Shown here: positions 42,645 through 52,167 of the stretch, piece after piece
Layout of the letters: every line of letters begins with the position of its first letter
How positions within the stretch are numbered: the first letter of the stretch is position 1
Origin: CAVVFX01 sp963747535
GTDB taxonomy: Bacteria > Acidobacteriota > Terriglobia > Bryobacterales > Bryobacteraceae
NCBI GenBank assembly: GCA_963747535.1
Contig: CAVVFX010000017.1
Span: forward strand, 620,001-684,000
Reading direction: 5' to 3'
DNA length: 64,000 nt
Notes under the pieces: model-generated
Told to the model about the DNA's origin: nothing
The model's database searches: none
What the model saw: the letters and a program-made list of their open reading frames with translations, nothing else
Program-made: the position numbers and the translations under genes

Positions 42645-43814
42645 ATGAAAGCTCTCTGCTGGTACGGCAAGAATGACGTCCGCGTTGAGACGGTTCCCGA
42701 GCCGAAGATTCTCAATCCCCGCGATGCCATAATCAAGACCACCTTAACCGCGATTTGCGGATCGGATTTGCACCTGCTTCACGGATACATTCCCATGATG
42801 AAGCCTGGCGACATTCTGGGCCACGAATTCATGGGTGAGGTGCTCGAGGTGGGGACCGAAGTGACCAATTTGAAAAAGGGCGATAGGGTGGTGGTGCCGT
42901 TTACCATCGCCTGTGGGCGCTGCTGGTTCTGCCAGCACGGATTGACGTCCTTATGCGATAACTCGAACCCCAATGCCAAAGCTGCGGAGAAACTTTATGG
43001 CTACAGCCCTTCCGGCTTGTTTGGCTATTCGCACATTTTCGGCGGGTATGCCGGCGGGCAGGCGCAATACGTCCGGGTCCCGTTCTCCGACACGGCATGC
43101 CAACCGGTGCCTGAAAGCATCACCGACGAGCAGGCACTCTTTCTTTCAGACATCTTCCCGACGGGTTACATGGCCGCCGAGAATTGTAACATCCATCCCG
43201 GCGACACGGTCGCCATCTGGGGTTGCGGACCGGTTGGGCAATTCGCCATCAAGAGCGCGTACCTGCTGGGGGCGGAGCGGGTGATCGCCATCGACGATAT
43301 TCCGGAGCGCCTCGAGCTGGCAAAGACGCAGGGCAAGGCGGACGTTCTCAACTTCGGCGGCGGCGACGTTGTCGATGAACTGAAAGAGATGACCGGCGGC
43401 CGCGGACCCGACGGCTGCATTGACGCCGTAGGAATGGAAGCGCACGGGTCGAGCGTGGACGCCCTTTACGATTACGCCAAACAGGCAGTGCGTCTCGAAA
43501 CCGACCGGCCCCACGTGCTTCGCCAGGCGATTCAGGCGTGCCGCAAAGGCGGAAATTTGTCCGTTCCCGGTGTGTATGGCGGGTTCATCGACAAGTTCCC
43601 GATGGGTGCGGCGTTCTCCAAAGGTCTGACTCTGCGCATGGGACAAACCAACGTCCATCGGTATATGAAGCCGCTGCTCGATCGTATCGAGAAGGGTGAG
43701 ATTGATCCGTCCTTCGTGATTACCGACAGGTACGGCTTAGACTGCGCCGCGGAAGCCTACAAGACGTTCGATAAGCACGAGCACGGCTGCATCAAAGTAG
43801 TGTTACAGCCATAG
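42645..43814 (+). CDS. Zinc-dependent alcohol dehydrogenase (formaldehyde dehydrogenase-like)
   Basis: This 389-residue medium-chain dehydrogenase has catalytic zinc motifs CGSDLHLLHG and GHEFMGEV. Structural zinc cysteines are in CGRCWFCQHGLTSLC, and the nucleotide loop is VAIWGCGPVGQFA. The insertion after the structural zinc and the long C-terminal part match the glutathione-independent formaldehyde dehydrogenase-like branch. Substrate is not certain. The DUF892/SRPBCC context suggests general stress or aldehyde removal. Confidence 0.9.
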   Translation: MKALCWYGKNDVRVETVPEPKILNPRDAIIKTTLTAICGSDLHLLHGYIPMMKPGDILGHEFMGEVLEVGTEVTNLKKGDRVVVPFTIACGRCWFCQHGLTSLCDNSNPNAKAAEKLYGYSPSGLFGYSHIFGGYAGGQAQYVRVPFSDTACQPVPESITDEQALFLSDIFPTGYMAAENCNIHPGDTVAIWGCGPVGQFAIKSAYLLGAERVIAIDDIPERLELAKTQGKADVLNFGGGDVVDELKEMTGGRGPDGCIDAVGMEAHGSSVDALYDYAKQAVRLETDRPHVLRQAIQACRKGGNLSVPGVYGGFIDKFPMGAAFSKGLTLRMGQTNVHRYMKPLLDRIEKGEIDPSFVITDRYGLDCAAEAYKTFDKHEHGCIKVVLQP

Positions 43815-43828
43815 AAGCTAGTCCCGTA

Positions 43829-43872
43829 GGGCAGACCATCGTTTTTTGTGGTCTGCCGGCTGCGCAGCAGCC
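43829..43872. repeat. Two-hairpin dispersed repeat at a convergent gene end
   Basis: GGCAGACCA pairs with TGGTCTGCC around TCGTTTTTTG, followed by GGCTGC-GCA-GCAGCC. It fills the 57-bp gap between two convergent genes and could serve both as a terminator. The copy is almost identical to the one at 39453-39497. Confidence 0.8.
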
Positions 43873-44516
43873 TACCGGTTGATGATATTGAACGCCAAGC
43901 CTCGACGGGCATTCAATTGTTTAGTCAGGTCGAGATCTACCAGACTGAGCGAAATCTGGTTGTGCGCGCTCTGCGGCGTCACATAGTTCAGCACGCCATT
44001 CTCCATCCAATACGCCAAGGCGGTGTAGACAGAGTGATCCTTATAGGCGATCAGGTAATAGCGCCCTTCATTCATCGCCTGCTCCTCTGGAGACGGAGTC
44101 TGCGACTGGTAAATCTGAAGACCGCTGTTATCTGGCTGTGGAACTGGTTCCTGATATTGATTCACGTCTGGAGGAGGAGCCGGTTGGCCGCCCGGGCCGT
44201 AGTCCATACTGTTGTCCGGCGGCGGAGGTGCGGCATATCCATAACCGGGATCCCCAGAGCCGTAGCCATAACCAGGCGCAGCGTAGTAGCCATATCCAAA
44301 CGCCGGGTAAACGTAGGGAACCACAACTGCTCGTCCGCGGTTATAGCTGCCACCGTAGCCGCCTCCATATACATACCCTCCATGCCCGCCAATCGAGCCG
44401 GACGAATGTCCGCCGCCTCCGGAAACGTGCCCGCCTCCGGAGTGTGAACCGTGCTGTGCCGCGGCAGTGAAGACCAGGAGCGATGCGGAAAAAATGAAAG
44501 CAGCGAGGAGCTTCAT
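43872..44516 (-). CDS. Secreted glycine/tyrosine-rich protein
   Basis: This 214-residue protein has a signal peptide (KLLAAFIFSASLLVFTAAA) and a long Gly/His/Ser then Gly/Tyr/Pro-rich segment (about residues 20-120). It ends in a short folded domain (GRYYLIAYKDHSVYTALAYWMENGVL and ISLSLVDLDLTKQLNARRG). The C-terminal part resembles short domains found in secreted acidobacterial proteins. Surface or cell-wall association is an inference from composition. Confidence 0.72.
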   Translation of the reverse strand: MKLLAAFIFSASLLVFTAAAQHGSHSGGGHVSGGGGHSSGSIGGHGGYVYGGGYGGSYNRGRAVVVPYVYPAFGYGYYAAPGYGYGSGDPGYGYAAPPPPDNSMDYGPGGQPAPPPDVNQYQEPVPQPDNSGLQIYQSQTPSPEEQAMNEGRYYLIAYKDHSVYTALAYWMENGVLNYVTPQSAHNQISLSLVDLDLTKQLNARRGLAFNIINR

Positions 44517-44544
44517 ATAGGCGCCTTTGATTCGATTGTAGCGC

Positions 44545-45264
44545 TTACTTGATCAGGCGTCGAAACTCTTCAACTTCGCGCGGAGAGAGCCTGCGGAATT
44601 CACCCGGTTCGAGGGTTCCCAGGTCCAGCGGCCCGATCCGGACCCGCTTCAGTTTTTCGACCAGCAGGCCGAAATGCCTGAACATGTTCCGGATCTGATT
44701 GGTTCGTCCCTCGATCAACCTCACCTCATACCAGGGATTCTCGGCGCGGCGCGACAGCCTCAGCCCCGCTGGCGCGGTTCGGCGTCCGGAGAGTGGAATG
44801 CCGGTGCGGAACTGCTCCTCCTGGTCGCTCGAAAGCATGCCGTTCACCTTGACGAGGTAAATCTTGGGAACGTGGCTCCTCGCGGAGGTGAGGACGTTGG
44901 CGAGCTCCCCATCGTTGGTTAGCAGCAGGAGACCCTCGCTGGCATAGTCCAGCCGTCCGACTGGGTACACACGCACTTTTACGCCCTTGATCAGATCCAT
45001 TACCGTGGGGCGGCGTTGGGGGTCGTGTACCGTGGTCACGTAGTTTCGCGGCTTGTTCAACGCCAGGTACACGTGCTGCGTCGTGGCATGCAACAGCCGG
45101 CCGTCGACCTTGATGTGGTCCCGCTCGATGTCGGCTTTGGAGCCCAGTTCGGTAATCACCGAGCCATTAACCATGACGCGGCCTTCCTGGATCAACTCCT
45201 CGGCCTTGCGGCGTGATGTAACTCCAGCCGCCGCGATGATCTTTTGCAGGCGTTCTTCGGCCAT
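44545..45264 (-). CDS. rluB: 23S rRNA pseudouridine synthase, RluB/RsuA family
   Basis: This 239-residue enzyme has an N-terminal S4 RNA-binding domain (RLQKIIAAAGVTSRRKAEELI) and the catalytic Asp in VGRLDYASEGLLLLTNDG, followed by the family motif EGRTNQIRNMFRHFG. Its position after scpA-scpB, 2 bp from the scpB stop, is the common arrangement for rluB. Confidence 0.95.
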   Translation of the reverse strand: MAEERLQKIIAAAGVTSRRKAEELIQEGRVMVNGSVITELGSKADIERDHIKVDGRLLHATTQHVYLALNKPRNYVTTVHDPQRRPTVMDLIKGVKVRVYPVGRLDYASEGLLLLTNDGELANVLTSARSHVPKIYLVKVNGMLSSDQEEQFRTGIPLSGRRTAPAGLRLSRRAENPWYEVRLIEGRTNQIRNMFRHFGLLVEKLKRVRIGPLDLGTLEPGEFRRLSPREVEEFRRLIK

Positions 45265-45266
45265 GG

Positions 45267-46307
45267 CTATTCCGCCACCGGCTCGCCGGCAGGTTCGGGC
45301 TGCGGGGATTCCGGCTGAGGTTCTTCCGGCTTGTTGGCGGGTTCGGCTGCGGCTTCGCCTCCTGATTCGGCCTGACTTTCAACCGGAGCTTTTGGAGTTC
45401 CCCCTTCAACCGGGACACTCTCGGGGGCGGACTCGGGCTCGGATGTCGCGAAGCGCGCCAGTTCTTCGAACTCCTTTACCGACGGCAGTTCCGAGAGATC
45501 CTTCAGTCCGAACTGGACCAGGAATTCCTTCGTCGTCTTATAGAGAATCGGCTTGCCGATCACGTTCTTCCGGCCGGCCGCTGCGATCAGTCTCCGTTCG
45601 ATCAGAGTCTTCAAGACACCGGCGCCCTGCACGCCGCGGATCTCCATGATCTCGGGTGCGGTGACGGGTTGTTTGTAGGCGATCACTGCCAGCGTCTCGA
45701 GTGCCGGAAGCGAAAGCTTCATGGGAGGCTTGAGGCTTTTCACGAATTGCCTGACCGCATCGTGATGTTCCGGCTTGGTCGCCATCTTGTACCCACCGGC
45801 GACTTCGCGGATAGCCAGCCCGTGTTGCGGCTTCTGAAACTCCGCGACCATGTCGTCGAGCAATCGCTTCATGCGTTCGCGAGGCTGCTCCAGGGCGGTG
45901 GAGATCTGCTCTAACGTCAGCGGCTCATCGGTAATGTAGATGACCGCTTCCAACATGGCCGTCAACTCGGCGTCTTCGGCAGGCCACTTGAGCTGCTCCT
46001 TGCCGGCATCGGGCGCCAGGATCTCTTCCGCCGACAGCGATTCGACAGCCTCCGCGGCGGCTTCCTCTTCCGGAGTGGCGACGCCGGGCTCGCCGTCTAT
46101 ATTCTTCGGCTCAGCGTGCATCTCGTCCGCGAACTCTTCAGCCTGCCGTTCTTCGAGGTCAGGTACGGCTTCGTGGACCGGGGGATCTGCTTCCGGTTCC
46201 GCTACATCGTGCTTCGCAGGATCATCGTTGACATCGTGCTTCGCAGGATCATCGTTCACATCGTGCTTCGCAGCACTATCGTTCATATCGTTTTCGTTTT
46301 CAGGCAT
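45267..46307 (-). CDS. scpB: Segregation and condensation protein B (ScpB), extended
   Basis: The ScpB core (about residues 105-280) has tandem winged helices, with LEAVIYITDEPLTLEQIS, LPALETLAVIAYKQPVT, EIRGVQGAGVLKTLIERRL and a C-terminal FLVQFGLKDLSELPSV. It is flanked by an acidic N-terminal extension carrying a repeated DVNDDPAKH unit and by a Pro/Glu-rich tail. ScpB binds ScpA and SMC in chromosome compaction. The 346 residues exceed the usual 180-220 because of these extensions. Confidence 0.93.
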   Translation of the reverse strand: MPENENDMNDSAAKHDVNDDPAKHDVNDDPAKHDVAEPEADPPVHEAVPDLEERQAEEFADEMHAEPKNIDGEPGVATPEEEAAAEAVESLSAEEILAPDAGKEQLKWPAEDAELTAMLEAVIYITDEPLTLEQISTALEQPRERMKRLLDDMVAEFQKPQHGLAIREVAGGYKMATKPEHHDAVRQFVKSLKPPMKLSLPALETLAVIAYKQPVTAPEIMEIRGVQGAGVLKTLIERRLIAAAGRKNVIGKPILYKTTKEFLVQFGLKDLSELPSVKEFEELARFATSEPESAPESVPVEGGTPKAPVESQAESGGEAAAEPANKPEEPQPESPQPEPAGEPVAE

Positions 46308-46322
46308 ACGTGGGACTTGCCA

Positions 46323-47135
46323 CTACTTGTATTCTTCTTCGATGGATGGAGCTGCCTGTGCGCCGCTGAAAACGGAGTCGAATTCTTCTCCGCGTTTGAG
46401 CGCGATCTCGTCGAAAAGCTCCTGCTGAACCAGTTCGACGGCATGCAGTTTGACCATCTCAAGCACCGCCAGAAACAGGCAAATCATCGCCCGCCTGGTG
46501 CGCTGCCTTTCGATCACCGGCATAATAAACAGCGGCTTGTCCTTCTTGAGTTGCAGGAGAAGCGACCGCAGATGCCTGACCATGTCCTCGACGCTGACCT
46601 CTTCTGTCGCCACCTCATAGGTAGGACGCGATTTAGCCCGCTCCAGCACTTCGTTGAAAGCCTTCACCAGATCGAACAGCGAGATCGCCAGGCCCGGATC
46701 TTCGTCCTCGGAGACGAACTCCTTGATCTGGGGATTGGACCAGACGTTCTCTTCCACCATGCGCTTCTGTTGCAGCATTTCGGCGGCGTTCTTGAACCGC
46801 TCGTGCTCCAGCAGTTTGTTCACCAGCTCGGTTCGCGGATCTTCGTCGTCGGCTTCGCCGGGCTTGGCTAGCGCGGGATCGCTGGGCAACAACATCTTCG
46901 ACTTGATGTGAATCAGAGTTGCGGCCATGAACACGAACTCCGCGCCCAGATCGATATCGAGTTCGCGCGCCTTGTCCAGATACGAGAGGTACTGCGAGGT
47001 GATCATGGCGATGGGGATATCGCGAATGTCGATCTGCTGCCTGCGGATGAGATCCAGCAGCAGGTCGAGCGGACCCTCGTATTTTTCCAGACGGACGTCA
47101 AGCGGTGAAGACACTGTATTTATTGACGATAACAT
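46323..47135 (-). CDS. scpA: Segregation and condensation protein A (ScpA)
   Basis: This 270-residue kleisin starts at ATG 47135. The N-terminal SMC-neck-binding part carries YEGPLDLLLDLIRRQQIDI and SQYLSYLDKARELDIDLG, and the C-terminus is a winged helix (RAMICLFLAVLEMVKLHAV). The frame is open further upstream into repeat sequence and is not used. scpB follows 15 bp later. Confidence 0.95.
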   Translation of the reverse strand: MLSSINTVSSPLDVRLEKYEGPLDLLLDLIRRQQIDIRDIPIAMITSQYLSYLDKARELDIDLGAEFVFMAATLIHIKSKMLLPSDPALAKPGEADDEDPRTELVNKLLEHERFKNAAEMLQQKRMVEENVWSNPQIKEFVSEDEDPGLAISLFDLVKAFNEVLERAKSRPTYEVATEEVSVEDMVRHLRSLLLQLKKDKPLFIMPVIERQRTRRAMICLFLAVLEMVKLHAVELVQQELFDEIALKRGEEFDSVFSGAQAAPSIEEEYK

Positions 47136-47472
47136 GCGGCGGCCGGGGGAACCTCGGTGCGCTCCCTTGCGGATGGCAGGGTGGCGCTTATCCGCCGGTG
47201 CCAGAAGTCTCTCCAGCGCCGGGAGCAGGCGAAAACGCCTACTCCACAACGAAGAATCAACTGTTTGCAAGCCTTGTGCTACTAATAGTCAATCGTGGAG
47301 TAGGCCTTTGGCCAGGCCCTTGGCCTGCTCCTTCCCGGGATGCAAACCGATTTTTCCACAGTTTCTAACGGTCGCGGCCCGGAAGTGTCTGGTTGCCGCG
47401 ACCGTTTCACTGTGAGAATACGAGGTTAGAATTGTACTTGTACCAGAAGGCACAGTTTTAGGAGGAGTTTTA
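47136..47472. repeat. Repeat-containing intergenic region before the protease gene
   Basis: This 337-bp gap holds copy B of the dispersed repeat (47204-47277, matching 30632-30706) and GGAGTAGGCCTTTGGCC at 47299. Near the protease gene there is only a strong AGGAGG ribosome site (47460-47465), 7 bp before the ATG. Frames through the gap are translations of the repeat. Confidence 0.7.
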
Positions 47473-50400
47473 ATGCATCGATCGGGTCTGGTGATACAAA
47501 GACTACGCGGCATTGACAGGATGATCGTCTGGTTGCTCTGTGCAGCCGGAGCGGCTCTAGCCGCGCCTGCGGATCGCGTGATCGGTCCGGTGGACGCACG
47601 ACAGGTTCGAGCGGTAACGGGAAACCTGTCACCGCAAGCGAAGCCTCAATTCGATCAAGGTCCCGTGGATCCGGCCATGCGGATGCCGTACATACTGTTC
47701 ATGACCAAGCCGTCCGCGGCCCAACAGACAGATCTTGAACGGCTGCTCGCCGACCAGCAGAATCCATCCTCTCCACAGTTTCATAAGTGGCTCACGCCGG
47801 AGCAATTCGGCGACCGGTTCGGTCTCACCACCAGCGACCATTCGAAGATCGCCGCGTGGCTGCAGTCGGAAGGCTTCACGATCAAAGAACTGGCGCGCGG
47901 CCGCAATTGGATCGCGTTCACGGGCACGGCGGGGCAAGTGTCGAAGGCACTGCACACGTCCATCCACCAGTTTCAGGTGAACGGCCAAAAACACTTTTCG
48001 AACTCGACCGAGCCATCGGTACCGGAGGCCCTGGCGGACGTGGCCGGCGGATTCATCGGGTTGAACGATTTCCGGCTCAAACCCACGGCACGGCTGGGCC
48101 CGGATTACAATTCCGGCGGGAGCCACTTCCTCGCTCCCCAGGATTTCGAGACTATCTATGACATCACGCCGCTATCCCAAGGCGGAGCAGATGGCACCGG
48201 CACGAGCATCGCGGTGGTCGGTGAGTCGGATTTCCTGTTGTCCGATCTGCAGTCCTTCCAGAAGCGCTACGGCATTCCGGCCAGTACTCCTACGATGGTC
48301 AATTACGACGGAAACGATCCTGGCTACAACGGGGCGCAAATTGAAGTGAATCTGGACCTCGAATGGTCCAATGCCATCGCTCCCAAGGCGACTATTTATT
48401 ACGTCTACGGAGACGATGCCCTGGGTGCGATTGTCGCGGCGGTCAACCAGAACATGGCGCAAATCATCACCAGCAGCTACCTGGGCTGCGAGGCTCTCTT
48501 TCCAATCCTCGCGGATCCGTTCGTCATGCAATCGGCCGCGCAGCAGGGCAACGCGCAAGGCATCACGATCGTCAATGCTGCCGGGGATGCCGGGTCGGCC
48601 GGGTGCGACGGAGGGGAGCCGTACGCCACGCAGGGACTGGCGGTAGGGCTTCCCGCTGCTTTGCCCGAAGTCACGGGGGTAGGCGGAACACAGTTCGTTG
48701 AAGGGACTGGAACTTATTGGGCAACCACCAACTCGGCGACTTTTGGCTCGGCTCTTTCGTATATTCCGGAGACGACCTGGAACGAGTCCAGCACAGCGGG
48801 ACTGGCGTCCGGCGGCGGCGGCGCCAGCATTTACTATTCCCAACCGGCTTGGCAGACCGGGCCCGGAGTACCGAACGACAACGTGCGGCACGTGCCGGAT
48901 ATCGCTCTCGCAGCCGCGGGCGGCCATGACGGCTATTTGATTACCTTCATGGGACAGACCACCGTCGTGGGGGGAACGTCGGCGGGCACTCCCTCGTTGG
49001 CCGGCATCTTAGCGCTGCTCAACCAGTATCTGGTGACGAATGGCGTGCAGGCCAAGCCGGGCCTGGGCAACATCAACCCGCAACTCTACCGCCTGGCGCA
49101 GAGCACACCGGCCGTATTTCACGACATCGTTTCAGGCAGCAATATTGTGCCGTGCGCCCAGGGAAGTCCGAATTGCCTCGCCGGCTCCTTCGGATTCAAC
49201 GCCGTGCCGGGCTATGACCTGAGCACGGGTCTCGGCTCCATCGACGTGAACGCACTGGCGACCAACTGGAACTCCGCGACGAATGGTGTGACTGTTACGC
49301 TGACGTCGAGCGCCAGCAAGGTGACCGCCAACGATACCATCACGTTGACCGCAACGGTGACTCCGGCGAGCGGCAGCGGCACGCCCACGGGACAAGTGGC
49401 TTTCAGTATCGGCGGCCTGGAGGTGGCGCTAGGGAATGGCGCGCTAGCCGGCGGTTCGGCCAGCGTGACATTTCCGGCGTATCTGGCCGGAAGCACGGGA
49501 ACATTAACGTTCTTTGCCCAATACTCCGGAGATGCGGCGTTCTCGGGCGGGGGCGCAACCGTCAAGGTCCAGATCACGACGCCGGCCGGCATCACATCGA
49601 TCATACCGATTGTCCCGACGACCATTACGGCCAATCCGCCCGACGCTCAAGGCTTGAGCTGGCAGACGCCGGTCAGCCTGCACGAGATTGCCGGTGTCGC
49701 CGCGATGCTGACCGGTTTCACGGTCGACGGCCAGGCACAACCTCTGGCGCAAGATTTCCCGCAAACAAGTATTCTGCCGCGGGGGACTCTGAGTTCGTCG
49801 TTCGTCCTGCGGAACCTGGTAACGCCGATGAGTCACACGCTCGGCTTCTCCGGTGTCGACGCCACCGGGCAGAGCTGGTCGCGGCAGGTTTCGGTGTTGT
49901 TTACCCCGTTGCCGCCGTTTCAGAACGTCAGTCCCGTTGCCACGCCACTCAACGTGACCCAAAACATCACCGCCGATCCTTCCTGCCAGTGGCCCGTACA
50001 ACTCCATCTGGATGACGTCGGCGGCGGCTATAGCGTGATCACCAATCTGTTGGCCGGTTCGGCCGATGTGTCCAGCCAGATTGTTCCCATCTTCGGTACC
50101 ACGCGTCTCGATGCCTATGGTTCGCTGGCGGGGACTCTCTGTCTCAGTGGGATCACGCCTCCCGCAATCGAACCGATCGGCTACATTTTCGCCGACGGTT
50201 CATTCCTCGACGTGACAGTGTCGCTCACGGGTCCGCCGGCGAATCCCATCCAGCTTGCGGTATCCCCAGCCAATATCCAATTCGCTTCGGCGCCCGGCCA
50301 ACCGGCGCAAGCCACGCTGGCGATCGCCCCTTCCGATCCAACCCAACAATGGACCGCTTCGGTCTTCCCGGCCAACCGCACGACGGCGTGGCTGAATGTT

Positions 50401-51234
50401 TCGCAGCTCTCCGGCACGGGACCGTCTCTCGTAGTGCTCACCGCCGACGGCACCGGTTTCGAGCCGGGCGCCTACCGCGCGACTATCGTGCTGCAATCCG
50501 CCAATGCGATTCCGCAAACGGTGAGCGTGCCGGTCATGATGGTGTTCGGCGGCAGCACCACCGGAACGGCCATCACCGGGATCGCCAACAACGCTTCCCC
50601 GAGCCTGACCACTGGCGCGGCCGGAATGCTGTTGAAGGTGACCGGAACGCAACTGGCGAGTGTCACCGTGAATGCCCCGTCGCCGGCTAGAACCACCGGC
50701 TACTACGCCTTCACCCTGGGAGGCGTCGCAGCGTACGTCAACGGGCTGGCTGCGCCGGTAGTGTCGGTGTCCCCGAGCCAGCTCGTCATTCAGATCCCGT
50801 ACGAAGCGGGCGCCGGTCCGGCGGTATTGGGCATTAACAATAACGGACAGATCGCCGGTTTCGCATTCCAGATGGCTCCATCGGCTCCGGGCATTTACGA
50901 TGACGGCAAGGGCAACCTCTCGCCGGTATCCACGGCGAAGCAAGGCGCGACCGTGAGCGTGTTGTTCAACGGCGCCGGAGAGGTTCCGCTCAACTCGTTC
51001 TTTGAACAGCTCCCCACGGCGTTCCTTTCGAGCGGCTTCCAACCGGCCCTGCCCGTTTCCGTCACGGTTGGAGGAGTTCCCGCGTTCCTGACAACGACCG
51101 CCATTTCCTCCAGTATGCTCGGTGAGACGCAGGTGAATTTCACCGTTCCGACTACCGTTCCGACGGGAGTTCAACCGGTGGTGGTTACGGTGGGCGGGGT
51201 TTCGAGCCAGGCGGTCAATCTGACGGTGCAGTGA
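47473..51234 (+). CDS. Secreted kumamolisin-like S53 protease with Ig-like and Solibacter C-terminal modules
   Basis: This 1,253-residue exported protein has a signal segment (about residues 17-31), an activation prodomain (HKWLTPEQFGDRFG, about residues 104-117) and a sedolisin catalytic domain. Catalytic Glu and Asp lie in IEVNLDLEW (291 and 295), the oxyanion Asp in NAAGDAGSAGC, and the nucleophile is Ser 503 in GGTSAGTPS. An Ig-like repeat follows (VTLTSSASKVTANDTITL to about 700), then further beta modules. The C-terminal region (from about 1035) resembles the TIGR03437 'Solibacter' domain. It is an acid-type extracellular protease, probably self-processing. Confidence 0.9.
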   Translation: MHRSGLVIQRLRGIDRMIVWLLCAAGAALAAPADRVIGPVDARQVRAVTGNLSPQAKPQFDQGPVDPAMRMPYILFMTKPSAAQQTDLERLLADQQNPSSPQFHKWLTPEQFGDRFGLTTSDHSKIAAWLQSEGFTIKELARGRNWIAFTGTAGQVSKALHTSIHQFQVNGQKHFSNSTEPSVPEALADVAGGFIGLNDFRLKPTARLGPDYNSGGSHFLAPQDFETIYDITPLSQGGADGTGTSIAVVGESDFLLSDLQSFQKRYGIPASTPTMVNYDGNDPGYNGAQIEVNLDLEWSNAIAPKATIYYVYGDDALGAIVAAVNQNMAQIITSSYLGCEALFPILADPFVMQSAAQQGNAQGITIVNAAGDAGSAGCDGGEPYATQGLAVGLPAALPEVTGVGGTQFVEGTGTYWATTNSATFGSALSYIPETTWNESSTAGLASGGGGASIYYSQPAWQTGPGVPNDNVRHVPDIALAAAGGHDGYLITFMGQTTVVGGTSAGTPSLAGILALLNQYLVTNGVQAKPGLGNINPQLYRLAQSTPAVFHDIVSGSNIVPCAQGSPNCLAGSFGFNAVPGYDLSTGLGSIDVNALATNWNSATNGVTVTLTSSASKVTANDTITLTATVTPASGSGTPTGQVAFSIGGLEVALGNGALAGGSASVTFPAYLAGSTGTLTFFAQYSGDAAFSGGGATVKVQITTPAGITSIIPIVPTTITANPPDAQGLSWQTPVSLHEIAGVAAMLTGFTVDGQAQPLAQDFPQTSILPRGTLSSSFVLRNLVTPMSHTLGFSGVDATGQSWSRQVSVLFTPLPPFQNVSPVATPLNVTQNITADPSCQWPVQLHLDDVGGGYSVITNLLAGSADVSSQIVPIFGTTRLDAYGSLAGTLCLSGITPPAIEPIGYIFADGSFLDVTVSLTGPPANPIQLAVSPANIQFASAPGQPAQATLAIAPSDPTQQWTASVFPANRTTAWLNVSQLSGTGPSLVVLTADGTGFEPGAYRATIVLQSANAIPQTVSVPVMMVFGGSTTGTAITGIANNASPSLTTGAAGMLLKVTGTQLASVTVNAPSPARTTGYYAFTLGGVAAYVNGLAAPVVSVSPSQLVIQIPYEAGAGPAVLGINNNGQIAGFAFQMAPSAPGIYDDGKGNLSPVSTAKQGATVSVLFNGAGEVPLNSFFEQLPTAFLSSGFQPALPVSVTVGGVPAFLTTTAISSSMLGETQVNFTVPTTVPTGVQPVVVTVGGVSSQAVNLTVQ

Positions 51235-51259
51235 GGCGTTGTCCGTTATCCGTTTTCCG

Positions 51260-51361
51260 TTACGGATGACGGATGACGGACGACGGACGACGGATGACGG
51301 ACGACGGATGACGGATGACGGACGACGGATGACGGACGACGGATGACGGACGACGGATGAC
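51260..51361. repeat. Heptamer tandem repeat (GACGGAT/GACGGAC)
   Basis: About 14 consecutive 7-bp units alternate between GACGGAT and GACGGAC with no other change. They are preceded by inverted relatives (ATCCGTT and TTCCGTT at 51245-51260). It lies in the gap between two convergent genes and begins 26 bp after the protease stop. It is a simple minisatellite prone to slippage. Confidence 0.9.
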
Positions 51362-51363
51362 GC

Positions 51364-52167
51364 TTACTGTTCCTTCTTCAGGATCTTGATATCCGTCGGA
51401 AGCGTGAAGAGCTTGTCCGGCAGGTCATTGTTTACCGTCACGTTTTCGGCAAACATCTGGAAGATCTTCTCTCCGTCGCGTTCGCGCAGGATCGCCCACG
51501 GCCACATGATACCGGGCTTCGCCCGGCGGTAGTTGTTGAAGCGCGTCACTTCTTCGCGACGCTCTCTGAGAACCGTATCCAGCATGAAAGTACGCTGCAT
51601 CACCGGGAGGAAAGTCAGGTGGTGCAAGTAGACGGTCACCTTCCGGTTTTGCGAATCGGTGACGTTGAGGACCTGCACCGGCTGATTCTCAATCACGTCT
51701 CCACCCGGCGATTCGAAGAACATGCCCTTTTCTTGCCGGCGCTGGCGAACGATGTAGAAGATATTGCGATTGGTGGTCTCGACGTAGCGCTTCAGAGTCT
51801 CGTCGGGGAGTGGGCGCGCACCGCGAAAATTCACTTCGTAAACCTTGCCTTCCGCAAAAATGATGGCATCATCCTGGTTCTTGAGGAAGGCCTGGCGTTC
51901 ACGAATGGCAGGAAAGTCGCCGGGCCCGGACTGCAACCGGTATTGCGTGTAGAGGTGCACGATCGAGAGGCCCGAAAGCTGCTCGCGAAAAAACGAATAC
52001 GCCCGGCCCTCTTCGGTGCGGTCGTGCATGTTGAGGAAATAGTCTCCGCCGAGCGCGTCAATCAGTTTGTCCAGGAGCTTGTGTCCGCGCTCTTCGTCTG
52101 TCTCGGCATGCAACTTGCGCGCGGCTAGTGCGGCGGGTAGCGTGACTGCAAAAAGTCGTCGCGTCAT
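51364..52167 (-). CDS. Periplasmic LolA-like / outer-membrane-sorting-type protein
   Basis: This 267-residue protein has an N-terminal signal (RRLFAVTLPAALAARKLHA) and a beta-rich body with KVTVYLHHLTFLPVMQRTF and a C-terminal LPDKLFTLPTDIKILKK. The pattern resembles proteins of the LolA/LppX sorting fold found beside M16 peptidases in this phylum. The stop of the upstream M16-like gene overlaps its start by one base, so it belongs to that operon. Confidence 0.65.
   Translation of the reverse strand: MTRRLFAVTLPAALAARKLHAETDEERGHKLLDKLIDALGGDYFLNMHDRTEEGRAYSFFREQLSGLSIVHLYTQYRLQSGPGDFPAIRERQAFLKNQDDAIIFAEGKVYEVNFRGARPLPDETLKRYVETTNRNIFYIVRQRRQEKGMFFESPGGDVIENQPVQVLNVTDSQNRKVTVYLHHLTFLPVMQRTFMLDTVLRERREEVTRFNNYRRAKPGIMWPWAILRERDGEKIFQMFAENVTVNNDLPDKLFTLPTDIKILKKEQ

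Noticed and set aside
51260..51361. CRISPR-like array
   Set aside because: The units are contiguous 7-mers without spacers and there are no cas genes.
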